A DNA stretch of 34,041 nt from an uncultured Pelagibacteraceae bacterium (GCA_902578175.1 CACHBY010000007.1:1-34041), one strand, 5' to 3'. Numbered from the stretch's first letter, positions 7,847 to 17,167 are shown. Notes: generated from the sequence alone by a model not told the origin. Made by a program: numbers and translations.

Positions 7847-8442
7847 TAAAAAAACATCCAAATACCAACAAGGATTAATATAAATCCACCAATTTGATTT
7901 AAAATTTTTAAATATTTTGATGCTATGATTTCTCTAAACTTACCGAATACAAAAGCATATGAGCTATCAAATATTGTAGCTACAATTGTAAAGACAATTC
8001 CAAAATAAATTATCTGATAGCTGACTGGTTCATCTATATTAATAAATTGAGGAATAAATGCACCGAGGAATAAAAAGATTTTTGGATTAGTTAAAATCAC
8101 TATTAATCCTTGGAGAAAATATTTTTTTTCAAATTTAGTTACTTGAGTTTTGTTTAAATCAATTTCTGACTTAATTGTAATTACTCCAAGAGAAATTAAA
8201 TAAATCGCGCCTAAAATTCTTACATATTTAATTATCACTTCTAGAAAAGGAGAAACTATCTCAAACCCAAGTGCTAACAAAAGTAACAAAATTAAAACAC
8301 CAACTTGGGTACCAAAAACATTTAATAACCCTGCTTTTACACCAGATTTTAAAGAATTAGCAATTATCAGACTAACAGTAGGTCCTGGTACTATCACTAT
8401 TAAAAAACTTGCTATAACAAAATATAGTAATACAAAATCCAT
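7843..8442 (-). CDS. LysE/RhtB-family amino-acid exporter
   Basis: This 199-aa protein has about six membrane helices and the family N-terminal pattern PGPTVSLIIANSLKSG (residues 19-34), followed by a glycine-rich second helix (AGLLNVFGTQVGVL). LysE/RhtB proteins export amino acids or related compounds through the inner membrane; the substrate is not predictable here. The segment LTNPKIFLFLGAFIPQF (114-130) is also characteristic. It stands alone on the minus strand, convergent with the M23 gene and divergent from the DMT transporter gene, with only 50 bp between the two starts. Confidence 0.87.
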   Translation of the reverse strand: MDFVLLYFVIASFLIVIVPGPTVSLIIANSLKSGVKAGLLNVFGTQVGVLILLLLLALGFEIVSPFLEVIIKYVRILGAIYLISLGVITIKSEIDLNKTQVTKFEKKYFLQGLIVILTNPKIFLFLGAFIPQFINIDEPVSYQIIYFGIVFTIVATIFDSSYAFVFGKFREIIASKYLKILNQIGGFILILVGIWMFFY

Positions 8443-8492
8443 GTCAGTCTGAATTAATCAATAGCAACTTAAAAAAAAAATAAAATAAAAAA

Positions 8493-9353
8493 GTGAAATT
8501 TAAATCAAAAGAAACACTAGGAATTACTTTTGCAATAATTGCTTACTTTTCATTTTCAATTCTTGATGCAGTTCAGAAAACTGCAGTAATTTACTATTCT
8601 ATATTTCAATTGCTATTTATTAAATATACTTTTGTACTTTTGTTAAGCATGATAGAAGCAAAAAGAGCTAACAATAACAATTTTTATAGATCTAATAATT
8701 TAAAACTTCAAATAACAAGAAGCCTACTATCTATTTTAGAGTCTGGATTTTTTGTTTTATCTTTTAAACATTTGTCTTTAGCAAATGCACATAGCATAGG
8801 TGCACTAGCGCCAATAATTATAGTTGCCTTATCAGTATTTATTTTAAATGAAAGAGTATCAATCAAAACTTGGATAGCAATCTTTATAGGTTTTATTGGG
8901 GTTTTGATTATTATTAGACCCGCATCAGATGTTTTTAGTATAAATTCTTTTATACCATTGTTAGCTGCTTTTTTTCTAGGTCTTTATCAAGTAGCAACAA
9001 AAAAAATAACTGAATATGATGCTCCTGAAGTATCCTTGTTCTACTCTTCTTTAGTTGGGATTATTATAACTTCAATAATGGCATTTAATTTTTGGCAACC
9101 TGTTGATTTAAATTCTTTATATTTCTTTGTGCCAATTGGTTTATTTTTTTCATTAGGTATATATTTTCAAATATTAGCACTTAAAAACGCAAGAGCTAGT
9201 ATAATTCAACCCTTCCATTATACTTTAATTTTTTGGGCAATAATTTTTGGATTTTTCTTTTATAATGATATTCCAGATATATTTACTATTATAGGAGCAA
9301 TAATAATTACAACTTCAGGAATATTTGTTATAAATCAAACTTCAAAAAAATAA
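8493..9353 (+). CDS. DMT-superfamily (EamA) transporter
   Basis: This 286-aa protein has about ten membrane helices in two EamA repeats (roughly 10-142 and 155-283). The first repeat ends with LNERVSIKTWIAIFIGFIGVLIIIRP, the usual pattern of drug/metabolite transporters (shown in parts: LNERVS at about 118, FIGVLIIIRP at about 133-142). The start is a GTG at 8493 behind an A-rich run with no clear Shine-Dalgarno sequence, so initiation may be weak. The substrate cannot be read. The MhpD-like gene follows after 13 bp and is probably co-transcribed. Confidence 0.84.
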   Translation: MKFKSKETLGITFAIIAYFSFSILDAVQKTAVIYYSIFQLLFIKYTFVLLLSMIEAKRANNNNFYRSNNLKLQITRSLLSILESGFFVLSFKHLSLANAHSIGALAPIIIVALSVFILNERVSIKTWIAIFIGFIGVLIIIRPASDVFSINSFIPLLAAFFLGLYQVATKKITEYDAPEVSLFYSSLVGIIITSIMAFNFWQPVDLNSLYFFVPIGLFFSLGIYFQILALKNARASIIQPFHYTLIFWAIIFGFFFYNDIPDIFTIIGAIIITTSGIFVINQTSKK

Positions 9354-9366
9354 TTTTAAAACGTAT

Positions 9367-10143
9367 ATGACAAAAACAATTAAAGAAAAGTTTTCAGATA
9401 AATTAGTAAATGCTTTTCTAAATAACAAAATCATTTATCCAATACCTAGTAAATTTACAAAAAAACTTACTGAAGCAGACAAATTTAGAAAATTGTGTGA
9501 AAGCAAAATTAAAGATCCTATAATAGGTTTTAAAGCTGGTGGAACAGGTATTCCATTAATGAAAAAACTAAAAGAAAAAGAACCTTTTATTGCATCTGTT
9601 TTTAAAAAAAACTTAATAAAAAGCGGCAAGAAAGTAAAAATAAATAAATATACTTTAGGTATTGAAGTTGAAGTTTGTTATTTAATCAAAAAAAAATTTT
9701 TTTCCTCTAAAGGCAAAATAACCAACAATAATGTATCTAAATATATTTCGTACATGGCACCTTGTATCGAAGTAGTTGGATATAGACAAAAAAGGAAAGG
9801 TATTACTTCTTTTGGAGATTTAAGCAGTGACTTTGGGGGTAATATTAAATTTTTAATAGGTCAAAAGAAAAAATTTAAAAAAATTAACATAGGTAATTTA
9901 AAAACAAATATTGCAAATAAAAAAGCGAAGCAAAGTGTAGAAGGAAACACTAGTGCTGTTTATATAAATCCAATAAATTCTTTAAGATTTATTTTAAATA
10001 AAGTTAAAAAAGATAAAATTAATTTAGACAAAGATTTTTATGTTTTTACAGGATCTACAGTTGGAGTTGTTCCAATAGTTAAAAAGGGAATATATTCTGC
10101 TAAAATTGAAAAACTTGGACCTGTAAAAGCAAATATTGTTTAA
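9367..10143 (+). CDS. 2-keto-4-pentenoate hydratase/FAH-family-like protein (MhpD-type)
   Basis: This 258-aa protein resembles the hydratase/decarboxylase branch of the fumarylacetoacetase superfamily. Visible are GFKAGGTGIPL (54-64, cf. GYKIGLTS), the metal-binding acidic pair in LGIEVEVCYL (E100, E102), APCIEVVGYR further on, and a VFTGSTVGVVP segment near 227. In characterised members these enzymes add water to 2-oxo-pent-4-enoates in meta-cleavage pathways. The rest of such a pathway is not present, so a role on another 2-oxo acid is possible. It follows a DMT transporter. Its TAA shares TTAA with the stop of the convergent DAO gene. Confidence 0.76.
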   Translation: MTKTIKEKFSDKLVNAFLNNKIIYPIPSKFTKKLTEADKFRKLCESKIKDPIIGFKAGGTGIPLMKKLKEKEPFIASVFKKNLIKSGKKVKINKYTLGIEVEVCYLIKKKFFSSKGKITNNNVSKYISYMAPCIEVVGYRQKRKGITSFGDLSSDFGGNIKFLIGQKKKFKKINIGNLKTNIANKKAKQSVEGNTSAVYINPINSLRFILNKVKKDKINLDKDFYVFTGSTVGVVPIVKKGIYSAKIEKLGPVKANIV

Positions 10144-11444
10144 ATTTCAGACCTGGCTCTTAAACGTTCATAAATTAATCTTGTTTTAATTCCTAAATTT
10201 AAAAAAGGTTGAGGTGGTAACCAAGTAGGTTTGTTTCTTGCTTCAATTGTTTTTATTTCACTTGTATTTTCATTAATTGCTTTAAGTGCAATTTGTTCAC
10301 CAAATAAAGTTCCTACGCCAATACCTGATCCGTTATAACAGCCTACAGCAAAAATATTACTATCGATTTTTTCAAATATTTGAGAGCTATTCCTTGTTCT
10401 TGATACAATACCAGACCAAGATGATTTAATTATATCGTTGGGTAATTTTGGAAATCTTTTTTGTATACCAATTTTCTGGTTTATAGATCTTTTTTGAAGA
10501 ATTTTCTTAGACATATTAAATGGACTGTGAACTTCGGCTGTATTTCTTATTAAAATTCTTCTATCTTTTGTCATTCTAATTGTAGCGCCCATTGGCCTTA
10601 CAGGTAACACACCCCATTCATTTGGTTCCCCTATAGATTTAAATTCTTCATCAGATAATTTTCTTGTCATGCTAGCAGTTAAAGTAATTGGAAAATTATA
10701 ATTTGATTTTATCCCTAAAGATTTCAGAAAACCATTTGTAGCAAAAATAATTTTTTTTGTTTTAACTACTCCGTTTTTGAAATTACATGAAATAAAATCT
10801 TTATTTTTAGACCAATTTAATAAACAAGAATTTTCATACAAAAAAACATTAGAAGGCAGAGCATCCACCATTGCTCTAACTAATTTTCCTGGATGTAGTA
10901 AAATACCACCCTTTGTATAAAGTCCAATATTATAAAAATAAGTGCCTAATCTTTCAGATAATTCCTTATTTCCTAATATACTATGTTCAAATCCTAGCTT
11001 GGATAATATATTTGAAAAATTGTCTAAAATTTTTTTATCTTCAATTTTTGAGGAAGCAAAATATTTGCCACTTTCATTCCAATCACAATCTACTTGATGT
11101 TCTTTAATAAATTTTTTTACTACATCTATTCCTAAAGAATAAATATCAGCTTTCTTTTTATAATTTTGCAGTTCTTTGTTTGATGTAAAACCATCATTCA
11201 AAGTTGTATCAACCAAATAACCTGAATTTCTTCCACTAGCTCCCTCACCTGCTAATTGAGCATCTACTAGTATTATTTTTAAATTTGAATTCATTTGAGC
11301 TAATTTTCTTGCTGCAGACAAGCCAGTGTAACCAGCTCCTACTATCAACCAATCACACTCTTCGTTTGACAAAAGACACTTGATGTTTGTTCTTGGATTA
11401 AGGTCGTTTATCCAGCTACAGCTATTATCGTTAGTCACTTCCAT
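10140..11444 (-). CDS. FAD-dependent amine oxidoreductase (DAO family) downstream of xsc
   Basis: This 434-aa protein has the Rossmann motif VGAGYTG with GxGxxG at 36-41 and the ASGRNSGY segment near 70 typical of the DAO family (gamma-glutamylputrescine oxidase, glycine/sarcosine oxidase-like proteins). Such enzymes oxidise a primary or secondary amine to an imine that hydrolyses to an aldehyde. The gene starts 39 bp after the stop of xsc on the same strand, so it is likely co-transcribed. That context suggests it might supply sulfoacetaldehyde by oxidising taurine or N-methyltaurine, in the manner of the flavoprotein subunit TauY of taurine dehydrogenase. No small TauX-like subunit is seen, so the substrate remains an inference. 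The stop interlocks with the MhpD-like gene. Confidence 0.82.
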   Translation of the reverse strand: MEVTNDNSCSWINDLNPRTNIKCLLSNEECDWLIVGAGYTGLSAARKLAQMNSNLKIILVDAQLAGEGASGRNSGYLVDTTLNDGFTSNKELQNYKKKADIYSLGIDVVKKFIKEHQVDCDWNESGKYFASSKIEDKKILDNFSNILSKLGFEHSILGNKELSERLGTYFYNIGLYTKGGILLHPGKLVRAMVDALPSNVFLYENSCLLNWSKNKDFISCNFKNGVVKTKKIIFATNGFLKSLGIKSNYNFPITLTASMTRKLSDEEFKSIGEPNEWGVLPVRPMGATIRMTKDRRILIRNTAEVHSPFNMSKKILQKRSINQKIGIQKRFPKLPNDIIKSSWSGIVSRTRNSSQIFEKIDSNIFAVGCYNGSGIGVGTLFGEQIALKAINENTSEIKTIEARNKPTWLPPQPFLNLGIKTRLIYERLRARSEI

Positions 11445-11483
11445 GAAGTGACTTTACGATAATTGATAAATTTTTAAAAGATT

Positions 11484-13268
11484 TTAAGAGTTTAATGAAG
11501 GTTGTTTCTTCATGTCTGCTTTATTGATACCAGCAACTTTTACTGGTTTCTTCATCGCATCTCTTCTAAATGGTTCTCCAAGTTCTTGGTTTAGAATTAC
11601 TTCTATAAATGTTGTAATTCCTTTCTTTTGGTCTTCACAAGATTGCTTGATAGCATTTGTTGTTTCTTCCATGGTTCTAACCGTTACACCTTTTAAACCA
11701 CATGCATCAGCAACTTTGGCGTAACTTAATTCAGGGTCTAACTCAGTTCCAATGAAATTGTTATCAAACCATAGAGTAGTATTTCTTTTCTCAGCGCCCC
11801 ATTGATAATTTCTGAAAATTACCATTGTAATTGCAGGCCATTCTTCCCTCGCACATGAGCTCATTTCATTCATACTAATTCCAAAAGCTCCATCTCCTGC
11901 AAAACCAATTACTGGAGTATCTGGGCAACCAATCTTTGCGCCAAGTATAGATGGAAATCCATAACCGCAAGGTCCGAACAAACCTGGCGCTAAATATTTT
12001 CTTGGTTTTTCAAAAGTAGGATAAGCATTTCCTATTGCGCAGTTATTTCCGATATCGCTAGATATGATTACATCTTCGGGCATACCAGATTGAATTGCTC
12101 TCCAAGCTTGTCTTGGCGACATTCTATCTGCATCTCTTTCTCTTGCTTCTTTATTCCAAACTGTACCCTCATCATCATCTTCATGATCTAAGCTTGAAAG
12201 TTTTTGTAACCATGCAGATTTTGTTTGATGAATTAAATCCTTTCTAGCTTGTCTATCTGTATCTCCAGCATTTGAGGAAAGTTTTGCTAAAATTTGCTCT
12301 GCAACTAATTTTGCATCGCCACTTATTCCAACTGTTACTTTTTTAGTTAAACCAATTCTATCTGGATTAATATCTACTTGAATTATATTTGCATTTTTCG
12401 GCCAATAGTCAATTCCATATCCTGGTAAAGTTGAAAATGGATTTAATCTCGTACCTAGTGCTAAAACAACATCAGCTTTTGAAATTAATTCCATTGCAGC
12501 TTTAGAACCATTATAACCCAAAGGTCCTACTGCTAGAGGATGACTTCCTGGAAAACTATCGTTATGTTGATACCCAGAACATACTGGAGCATCTAATTTT
12601 TCAGCAAGGTTTTTAGTTGCATCTATAGCTCCACCAATTACAACTCCGGCACCTGAAAGTATTACTGGAAATTTTGCATTAGATAACAAATCAGCAGCTT
12701 TAGAAACAGCATCGTTACCTCCACCTTGTCTTTCTAATCTTACAATTGGAGGTAAATCAATATCAATAACTTGGCACCAATAATCTCTAGGAACATTTAT
12801 TTGCGCCGGTGCAGAACCTCTTATTGCTTTTTCAATTACTCTATTTAGAACTTCTGCCATTCTTGAGGGGTCTCTTACTTCTTCTTGATAACAAACCATG
12901 TCTTTAAACAGATTCATTTGTTCTACTTCCTGAAAACCACCTTGACCCATAGTTTTGTTTGCAGCTTGTGGTGTTACTAATAATAGAGGGGTATGATTCC
13001 AGTATGCAGTTTTAATGGGAGTTACTAGTCCTGTTATTCCTGGTCCATTTTGTGCAATGACCATAGACATTTTACCTGTAGCTCTTGTGTAACCATCAGC
13101 AATTAAACCACCATTTGTTTCATGAGCAACATCCCAAAATGTAATTCCTGCATCAGGGAAAATATCTGAAATTGGCATAAACGCTGAACCAATAATTCCA
13201 AAAGCGTGCTCAATTCCATGCATTTGTAAAACTTTTACAAAAGCTTCTTCTGTTGTCATTTTTGTCAT
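11484..13268 (-). CDS. xsc: Sulfoacetaldehyde acetyltransferase
   Basis: This 594-aa thiamine-diphosphate enzyme converts sulfoacetaldehyde and phosphate to acetyl phosphate and sulfite, the desulfonation step of taurine and isethionate catabolism in the cytoplasm. The N terminus (TTEEAFVKVLQMHGIEHAFG) reads like characterised Xsc proteins. E50 in VAHETNGG is the likely ThDP-activating glutamate. The C-terminal GDGAFGISMNEM region, followed by FRN, is the metal/ThDP-binding motif. The first ATG was taken (AGAGAGG lies about 9 nt upstream); an ATG three codons on is a possible alternative. It is divergent from suyAB across a 113-bp regulatory gap and precedes a DAO oxidoreductase. Other acetolactate-synthase-like enzymes are less likely given the N terminus and the sulfonate neighbours. 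Confidence 0.9.
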   Translation of the reverse strand: MTKMTTEEAFVKVLQMHGIEHAFGIIGSAFMPISDIFPDAGITFWDVAHETNGGLIADGYTRATGKMSMVIAQNGPGITGLVTPIKTAYWNHTPLLLVTPQAANKTMGQGGFQEVEQMNLFKDMVCYQEEVRDPSRMAEVLNRVIEKAIRGSAPAQINVPRDYWCQVIDIDLPPIVRLERQGGGNDAVSKAADLLSNAKFPVILSGAGVVIGGAIDATKNLAEKLDAPVCSGYQHNDSFPGSHPLAVGPLGYNGSKAAMELISKADVVLALGTRLNPFSTLPGYGIDYWPKNANIIQVDINPDRIGLTKKVTVGISGDAKLVAEQILAKLSSNAGDTDRQARKDLIHQTKSAWLQKLSSLDHEDDDEGTVWNKEARERDADRMSPRQAWRAIQSGMPEDVIISSDIGNNCAIGNAYPTFEKPRKYLAPGLFGPCGYGFPSILGAKIGCPDTPVIGFAGDGAFGISMNEMSSCAREEWPAITMVIFRNYQWGAEKRNTTLWFDNNFIGTELDPELSYAKVADACGLKGVTVRTMEETTNAIKQSCEDQKKGITTFIEVILNQELGEPFRRDAMKKPVKVAGINKADMKKQPSLNS

Positions 13269-13381
13269 AAAACTAGAACCTCTCTAAAGTGTAAATTTAT
13301 TAATTTTTTATAATTCGTTTGTTAATTTTTGCGATTAATATATAAGAATTTACAAATTTCAAACAAACAAATCGACACGAT
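13269..13381. promoter_or_regulatory. Divergent regulatory region between xsc and suyA
   Basis: This 113-bp gap separates the two sulfonate desulfonation operons. For suyA, TTGTTA at 13319-13324 is followed after 16 bp by TATAAG at 13341-13346, a plausible promoter with a leader near 30 nt. For xsc, TTGTTT-like and TATATT-like boxes exist on the minus strand but spacing choices are ambiguous. CGTTTGTT near 13317 and AACAAATCG near 13367 form an imperfect inverted pair that could bind a shared regulator. No regulator gene lies in the window. Confidence 0.42.
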
Positions 13382-13666
13382 ATGGCAACAGATATAATTA
13401 TTCATGATAAAAAAGACAACGTTGGAGTAGTTGTTATTGAAAAAATCACTCCAAAACAAGACTGTGCATGCTGGATAATGGAAGATGACAGTTCAACAAA
13501 TATTCAATCATTAGATGAAATCCCATTAGGTCATAAAATAGCTATGATTGACCTTAATGAAGGAGATACAATTCTTAAATATGGTCACGATATTGGTAAA
13601 GTAGTTAAATCAATTAAAAAAGGTGAACATGTTCATGTTCACAATGTTAAAACAAAGAAATGGTAG
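13382..13666 (+). CDS. suyA: 3-sulfolactate sulfo-lyase small subunit (UxaA N-terminal/SAF-like)
   Basis: This 94-aa protein forms a single SAF-type domain like the N-terminal part of altronate dehydratase; the end [14 protein letters not shown] is characteristic. When encoded as a separate subunit next to a UxaA C-terminal-type partner and close to xsc, this architecture matches SuyA, the small subunit of (2R)-sulfolactate sulfo-lyase, which yields pyruvate and sulfite. The partner suyB begins 4 bp after its TAG. An altronate or other sugar-acid dehydratase role is the main alternative, but no hexuronate genes are nearby. Confidence 0.82.
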   Translation: MATDIIIHDKKDNVGVVVIEKITPKQDCACWIMEDDSSTNIQSLDEIPLGHKIAMIDLNEGDTILKYGHDIGKVVKSIKKGEHVHVHNVKTKKW

Positions 13667-13670
13667 TTTT

Positions 13671-14837
13671 ATGGAAATTCCAAAAAGTTTTTTAGGTTAC
13701 AAAAGAGAAAACGGCAGAGCCGGAACAAGAAATCATGTAATAATTTTGCCAGTAGATGATATTTCAAACGCGTGTGCTGAAGCTGTCGCAAACAATATCA
13801 AAGGAACTATAGCTCTTCCTCATTCTTATGGAAGATTACAATTTGGAGCAGATTTAGAATTGCACTTCAGAACGATGATTGGAACTGGCTGTAACCCAAA
13901 TGTTGCTGCTGTAATCGTCATTGGTATTGAGCCTAAATGGACAAAAAAAATTGTAGATGGCATTGCGAAAACTGGAAAACCTGTTGAGGGTTTCCACATT
14001 GAAAGAACTGGTGACATTGGTACTACAATGAAAGCATCAAAAAAAGCACAAGAATTTGTAATGTGGGCCTCAGAAAAACAAAGAGAAGAGTGTCCAATGA
14101 GTGACCTTTGGATTTCAGTAAAATGTGGTGAGTCTGATACTACATCTGGTTTAGCTGCAAACCCAACTGTTGGAAACTTAATGGATAAATTAGAACCATT
14201 AGGAGTTCACTTATGTTTTGGTGAAACATCTGAATTAACTGGTGCAGAACAAGTTTGTGCAACTAGAGGTGCAACAAAAGAAGCTTCTGAAAAATTTATG
14301 AAGACTTGGAATTCTTATAATGATTTTATATTAAAAGAAGCAACTGATGATCTTTCTGAAAGTCAGCCCACAGCTGGAAATATTGCTGGAGGATTGACTA
14401 CAATTGAGGAAAAAGCTTTTGGTAATTTTCAAAAAATCGGAAATTGTAAATTTATTGATGTTCTCGAACCAGCTGAAGAACCAACTAAAGGAAAAGGTTT
14501 ATATTTTATGGATACTTCTTCTGCAGCTGCAGAATGTGTAACACTTCAAGCAGCAGCAGGTTTTAATATACATTTGTTTCCAACAGGCCAAGGAAATATT
14601 GTAGGAAATCCAATTGAACCAGTTGTTAAATTAACTGCGAACCCGCTTACTGTTAAAAGCATGGGTGAACACATTGACTGTGATGTTTCTAAAATTCTAT
14701 CAAGAGAAATGAATTTATCACAAGCAGGTGATGAGCTAATTAAAACAACTTTAAGAGTTGCTAACGGAAGATTAACTTGTGCAGAAGCTCTAGGTCATAG
14801 AGAATTTGTAATGACTAAGCTTTACAGAAGTGCTTAA
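13671..14837 (+). CDS. suyB: 3-sulfolactate sulfo-lyase large subunit
   Basis: This 388-aa protein starts at the ATG at 13671, right after suyA, with [22 protein letters not shown]. The frame opens earlier at 13623, but that part lies inside suyA and adds non-family sequence. [14 protein letters not shown], the GTGCNPN segment and [10 protein letters not shown] are typical of the UxaA/GarD C-terminal family, whose members are Fe-dependent lyases; the Cys residues in these segments are candidate ligands. With SuyA it would split 3-sulfolactate into pyruvate and sulfite. The membrane protein yeiH follows after 16 bp, consistent with disposal of the sulfite formed. Confidence 0.83.
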   Translation: MEIPKSFLGYKRENGRAGTRNHVIILPVDDISNACAEAVANNIKGTIALPHSYGRLQFGADLELHFRTMIGTGCNPNVAAVIVIGIEPKWTKKIVDGIAKTGKPVEGFHIERTGDIGTTMKASKKAQEFVMWASEKQREECPMSDLWISVKCGESDTTSGLAANPTVGNLMDKLEPLGVHLCFGETSELTGAEQVCATRGATKEASEKFMKTWNSYNDFILKEATDDLSESQPTAGNIAGGLTTIEEKAFGNFQKIGNCKFIDVLEPAEEPTKGKGLYFMDTSSAAAECVTLQAAAGFNIHLFPTGQGNIVGNPIEPVVKLTANPLTVKSMGEHIDCDVSKILSREMNLSQAGDELIKTTLRVANGRLTCAEALGHREFVMTKLYRSA

Positions 14838-14853
14838 TTAAAAAAACCTAATT

Positions 14854-15927
14854 ATGGATAAAAATAAGTACCTGGTACTTTTGCCTGGTATTATACTTGC
14901 GTTCGTTCTTTACACTCTATCACAAGGTTTTAATAATATTATAGGTATCGAGTTATTAGGATATGAAAAAAGTCCTATATCCACTGCGATGATAGCAATC
15001 CTTTTGGGAATGTTCTTTGGAAATATTTTTAAAATAAGAGAAAGTTTTATAAGAGGTTTAGATTTTACACAAAAAAATATTTTAAAACTTGGAATAATTT
15101 GCTTAGGTATTCAATTAAAACCTTTTGAGTTTCTTGAATTTGGAGCAATTGCTATTCCTTTAATAGTAATTTGTATAGTAAGTGTCTTAGTAGTCATTAA
15201 ACTTTTAATAAATAGATTAAAAATTCCTAGAAATATGGCTTATCTAATTTCTGTAGGAAGTACAGTATGCGGAACAACAGCTATAATGGCAACTGCTCCT
15301 GTTATTGGTGCAAAAAAAAATGAGATATCTTATGCAATTGCAAACATCACTTTGTTTGGAATTCTTTCAATGTTGATTTATCCATATTTTGCAAATTTTT
15401 ATTTTGATGGTGAGCCACTTTTAATTGGTTTGTTTTTGGGTACTTCTATACATGAAACTGCTCAAGTAGCAGCTGCTGGATTAATCTATGATCAGCAATT
15501 CAATAGCCCAGAAACATTAAATATTGCAACAGTTACTAAACTAATAAGAAATACTTTTTTGATTATTATGATACCCTTGTTTGCGTATCTTTATAACAGA
15601 GGCCAATCTAAAGAAAAAAAATACTCAATTATTGATATTTTTCCCTATTTTGTACTAGGTTTTGTTTCAATGATTATTATTCGAAATGTTGGTGATCAAC
15701 TGTTTATTTCAAACAATAGTGAACTTTGGCTTAGTACTGTTGATAGTATTAAATCTTTATCAAAAATATTTCTCACAATGGCAATGGCAGCAATTGGTAT
15801 GTCTACAAATTTAAGAGATATAAAAAGTATGGGATACAAACCGTTTGTTGTTGGTTTTGTAGGTATGGCAACGGTAGGATTGGTTAGTATTACAACTATA
15901 GAATTATATTTAAATTTTTTTAATTAA
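14854..15927 (+). CDS. YeiH-family (UPF0324) putative sulfate/sulfite exporter
   Basis: This 357-aa protein has about ten or eleven membrane helices. It shows the family landmarks GSTVCGTTAIMATAPVI near residues 134-150 and GTSIHETAQVAAAG near 196-209. The family is annotated as putative sulfate exporters; members next to sulfonate-degradation genes are thought to remove sulfite or sulfate from the cytoplasm, though direct evidence is limited. Its position 16 bp behind suyB supports that role here. The TAA shares TTAA with the stop of the convergent TauE/SafE gene, so two unrelated exporter types sit tail to tail. Confidence 0.84.
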   Translation: MDKNKYLVLLPGIILAFVLYTLSQGFNNIIGIELLGYEKSPISTAMIAILLGMFFGNIFKIRESFIRGLDFTQKNILKLGIICLGIQLKPFEFLEFGAIAIPLIVICIVSVLVVIKLLINRLKIPRNMAYLISVGSTVCGTTAIMATAPVIGAKKNEISYAIANITLFGILSMLIYPYFANFYFDGEPLLIGLFLGTSIHETAQVAAAGLIYDQQFNSPETLNIATVTKLIRNTFLIIMIPLFAYLYNRGQSKEKKYSIIDIFPYFVLGFVSMIIIRNVGDQLFISNNSELWLSTVDSIKSLSKIFLTMAMAAIGMSTNLRDIKSMGYKPFVVGFVGMATVGLVSITTIELYLNFFN

Positions 15928-17003
15928 GATTTAACTAATAATTTTTTTCTAAAGTTTGAGATAAATCGTCTTATAAAAGCTGCTCCAACACCTAAAATAA
16001 TTGCAAACATAATTGTAAATAGTCCATAAAAGAAAGGCATCTCTTTAGAAAAATCAACTATAAATTGAGAAAAGAAGTTTAAATCTGAACTAGTTGTTTT
16101 AGTAGCTCCATTTATAATTTTTTCTGCAAAAAAAGTATCATATGCTATCGCTATGCCTACTATCAGTAATAAAATTGCTAACAAGGCTCTTAAACCAGAG
16201 CTATCAATTCTTTCTCCTAGTTTTTGCCCAACCTGAACTCCTATTATAGATCCTACAACCAACATAAGAACTAGTAATAAATCTATAGATCCATAATTAA
16301 ATGAATGAAGAAAAGTAACAACCACACTTACAAAAATTGTTACAAATAAAGATGTACCAGGAACTAATTTAGTAGGCATTTTAATTATATAAATCATTGC
16401 TGGAACTAAAATAAACGCACCCCCAATTCCCATAATAGCTGCGATAAAACCAACCAATAGACCAATTATAATTGGGGTAAAAATACTCTCATATAATTTA
16501 GACTTTGGAAATCTCATTCTTAATGGGAGACCATGGATCCAATAATGAACGTGTATTTTTTTTTTAACTACAATGTTTCTTTTTGCTTTATCTATTTCAC
16601 CTAAACTTTCAACCAACATTAAAGTTCCGATTATTGCTAATATATACATATAAGCTAAGGAGATAACTGTATCAATTTTTCCAATACCTTTAAAATATGT
16701 AAAAGTATAAATTCCTAAAGAAGTTCCAATTACTCCTCCAATCACAATCATTGAACCCATTTTATAATCTAAAGTATTTTTTAAATAATGAGTGGTAGAA
16801 CCTGAAACTGAAGTGGCCAAAATATTATTTGCTTCATTGGCAACTGCGTATACAGGAGGTATTCCTAAAAAAATTAGAAAAGGTGTCATTAAAAAACCAC
16901 CACCAACACCAAATAAACCTGAAAGCACTCCAACAATAGCACTTAATAAAAGTATCTCGATAGGATTAACAAAAACTTGAGCTATCGGTAAAAATACTTC
17001 CAT
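15924..17003 (-). CDS. TauE/SafE-family (TSUP) sulfite exporter
   Basis: This 359-aa protein has two repeats of membrane helices, each with the TSUP pattern: GLFGVGGGFLMTPFLIFLG at about 29-47, and a second AAIMGIGGAFILVPAMIY at about 188-205. A soluble loop of about 40 residues (KRNIVVKKKIHVHYWIHG...) separates the halves. TSUP members next to sulfonate genes export sulfite or sulfoacetate, or take up sulfur compounds. Here it lies at the 3' end of the aprMBA cluster and convergent with suyAB-yeiH, which supports sulfite handling. The C-terminal helix (FFYGLFTIMFAIILGVGAAF) gives extra length relative to minimal TSUP proteins. Confidence 0.84.
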   Translation of the reverse strand: MEVFLPIAQVFVNPIEILLLSAIVGVLSGLFGVGGGFLMTPFLIFLGIPPVYAVANEANNILATSVSGSTTHYLKNTLDYKMGSMIVIGGVIGTSLGIYTFTYFKGIGKIDTVISLAYMYILAIIGTLMLVESLGEIDKAKRNIVVKKKIHVHYWIHGLPLRMRFPKSKLYESIFTPIIIGLLVGFIAAIMGIGGAFILVPAMIYIIKMPTKLVPGTSLFVTIFVSVVVTFLHSFNYGSIDLLLVLMLVVGSIIGVQVGQKLGERIDSSGLRALLAILLLIVGIAIAYDTFFAEKIINGATKTTSSDLNFFSQFIVDFSKEMPFFYGLFTIMFAIILGVGAAFIRRFISNFRKKLLVKS

Positions 17004-17032
17004 AAAAAATTTAAAAGTTGTTAAAAAACAAC

Positions 17033-17167
17033 TTAGTTAAAAGTGATAAAAGTTCCAACTAAAATCACTACCCAGTAAGCCGTTAAGCTTGTTATAATTC
17101 CTGCCTTAATAAATGTAGTTTTTAAATTTAAGAGTTTGTTTATAATTTTTACGTTAGAAAGTAACAT
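17033..17167 (-). CDS. Candidate small membrane ORF between the 116-aa gene and tauE
   Basis: The 232-bp gap between the 116-aa gene and tauE holds an open minus-strand frame ending in TAA at 17033-17035. From the ATG at 17165-17167 it encodes 44 residues (starting MLLSNVKIIN), ending with one hydrophobic helix (AGIITSLTAYWVVILVGTF). A TTG at 17201-17203 would add 12 residues and a second hydrophobic stretch (FVVGVLTNLM). No convincing ribosome binding site is seen. Position and strand fit membership of the apr cluster, but it could be untranslated spacer. Confidence 0.32.
   Translation of the reverse strand: MLLSNVKIINKLLNLKTTFIKAGIITSLTAYWVVILVGTFITFN

Noticed and set aside
13623..13670. 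Earlier start of suyB inside suyA
   Set aside because: The added residues are a shadow of suyA; the ATG at 13671 begins with the family N terminus.
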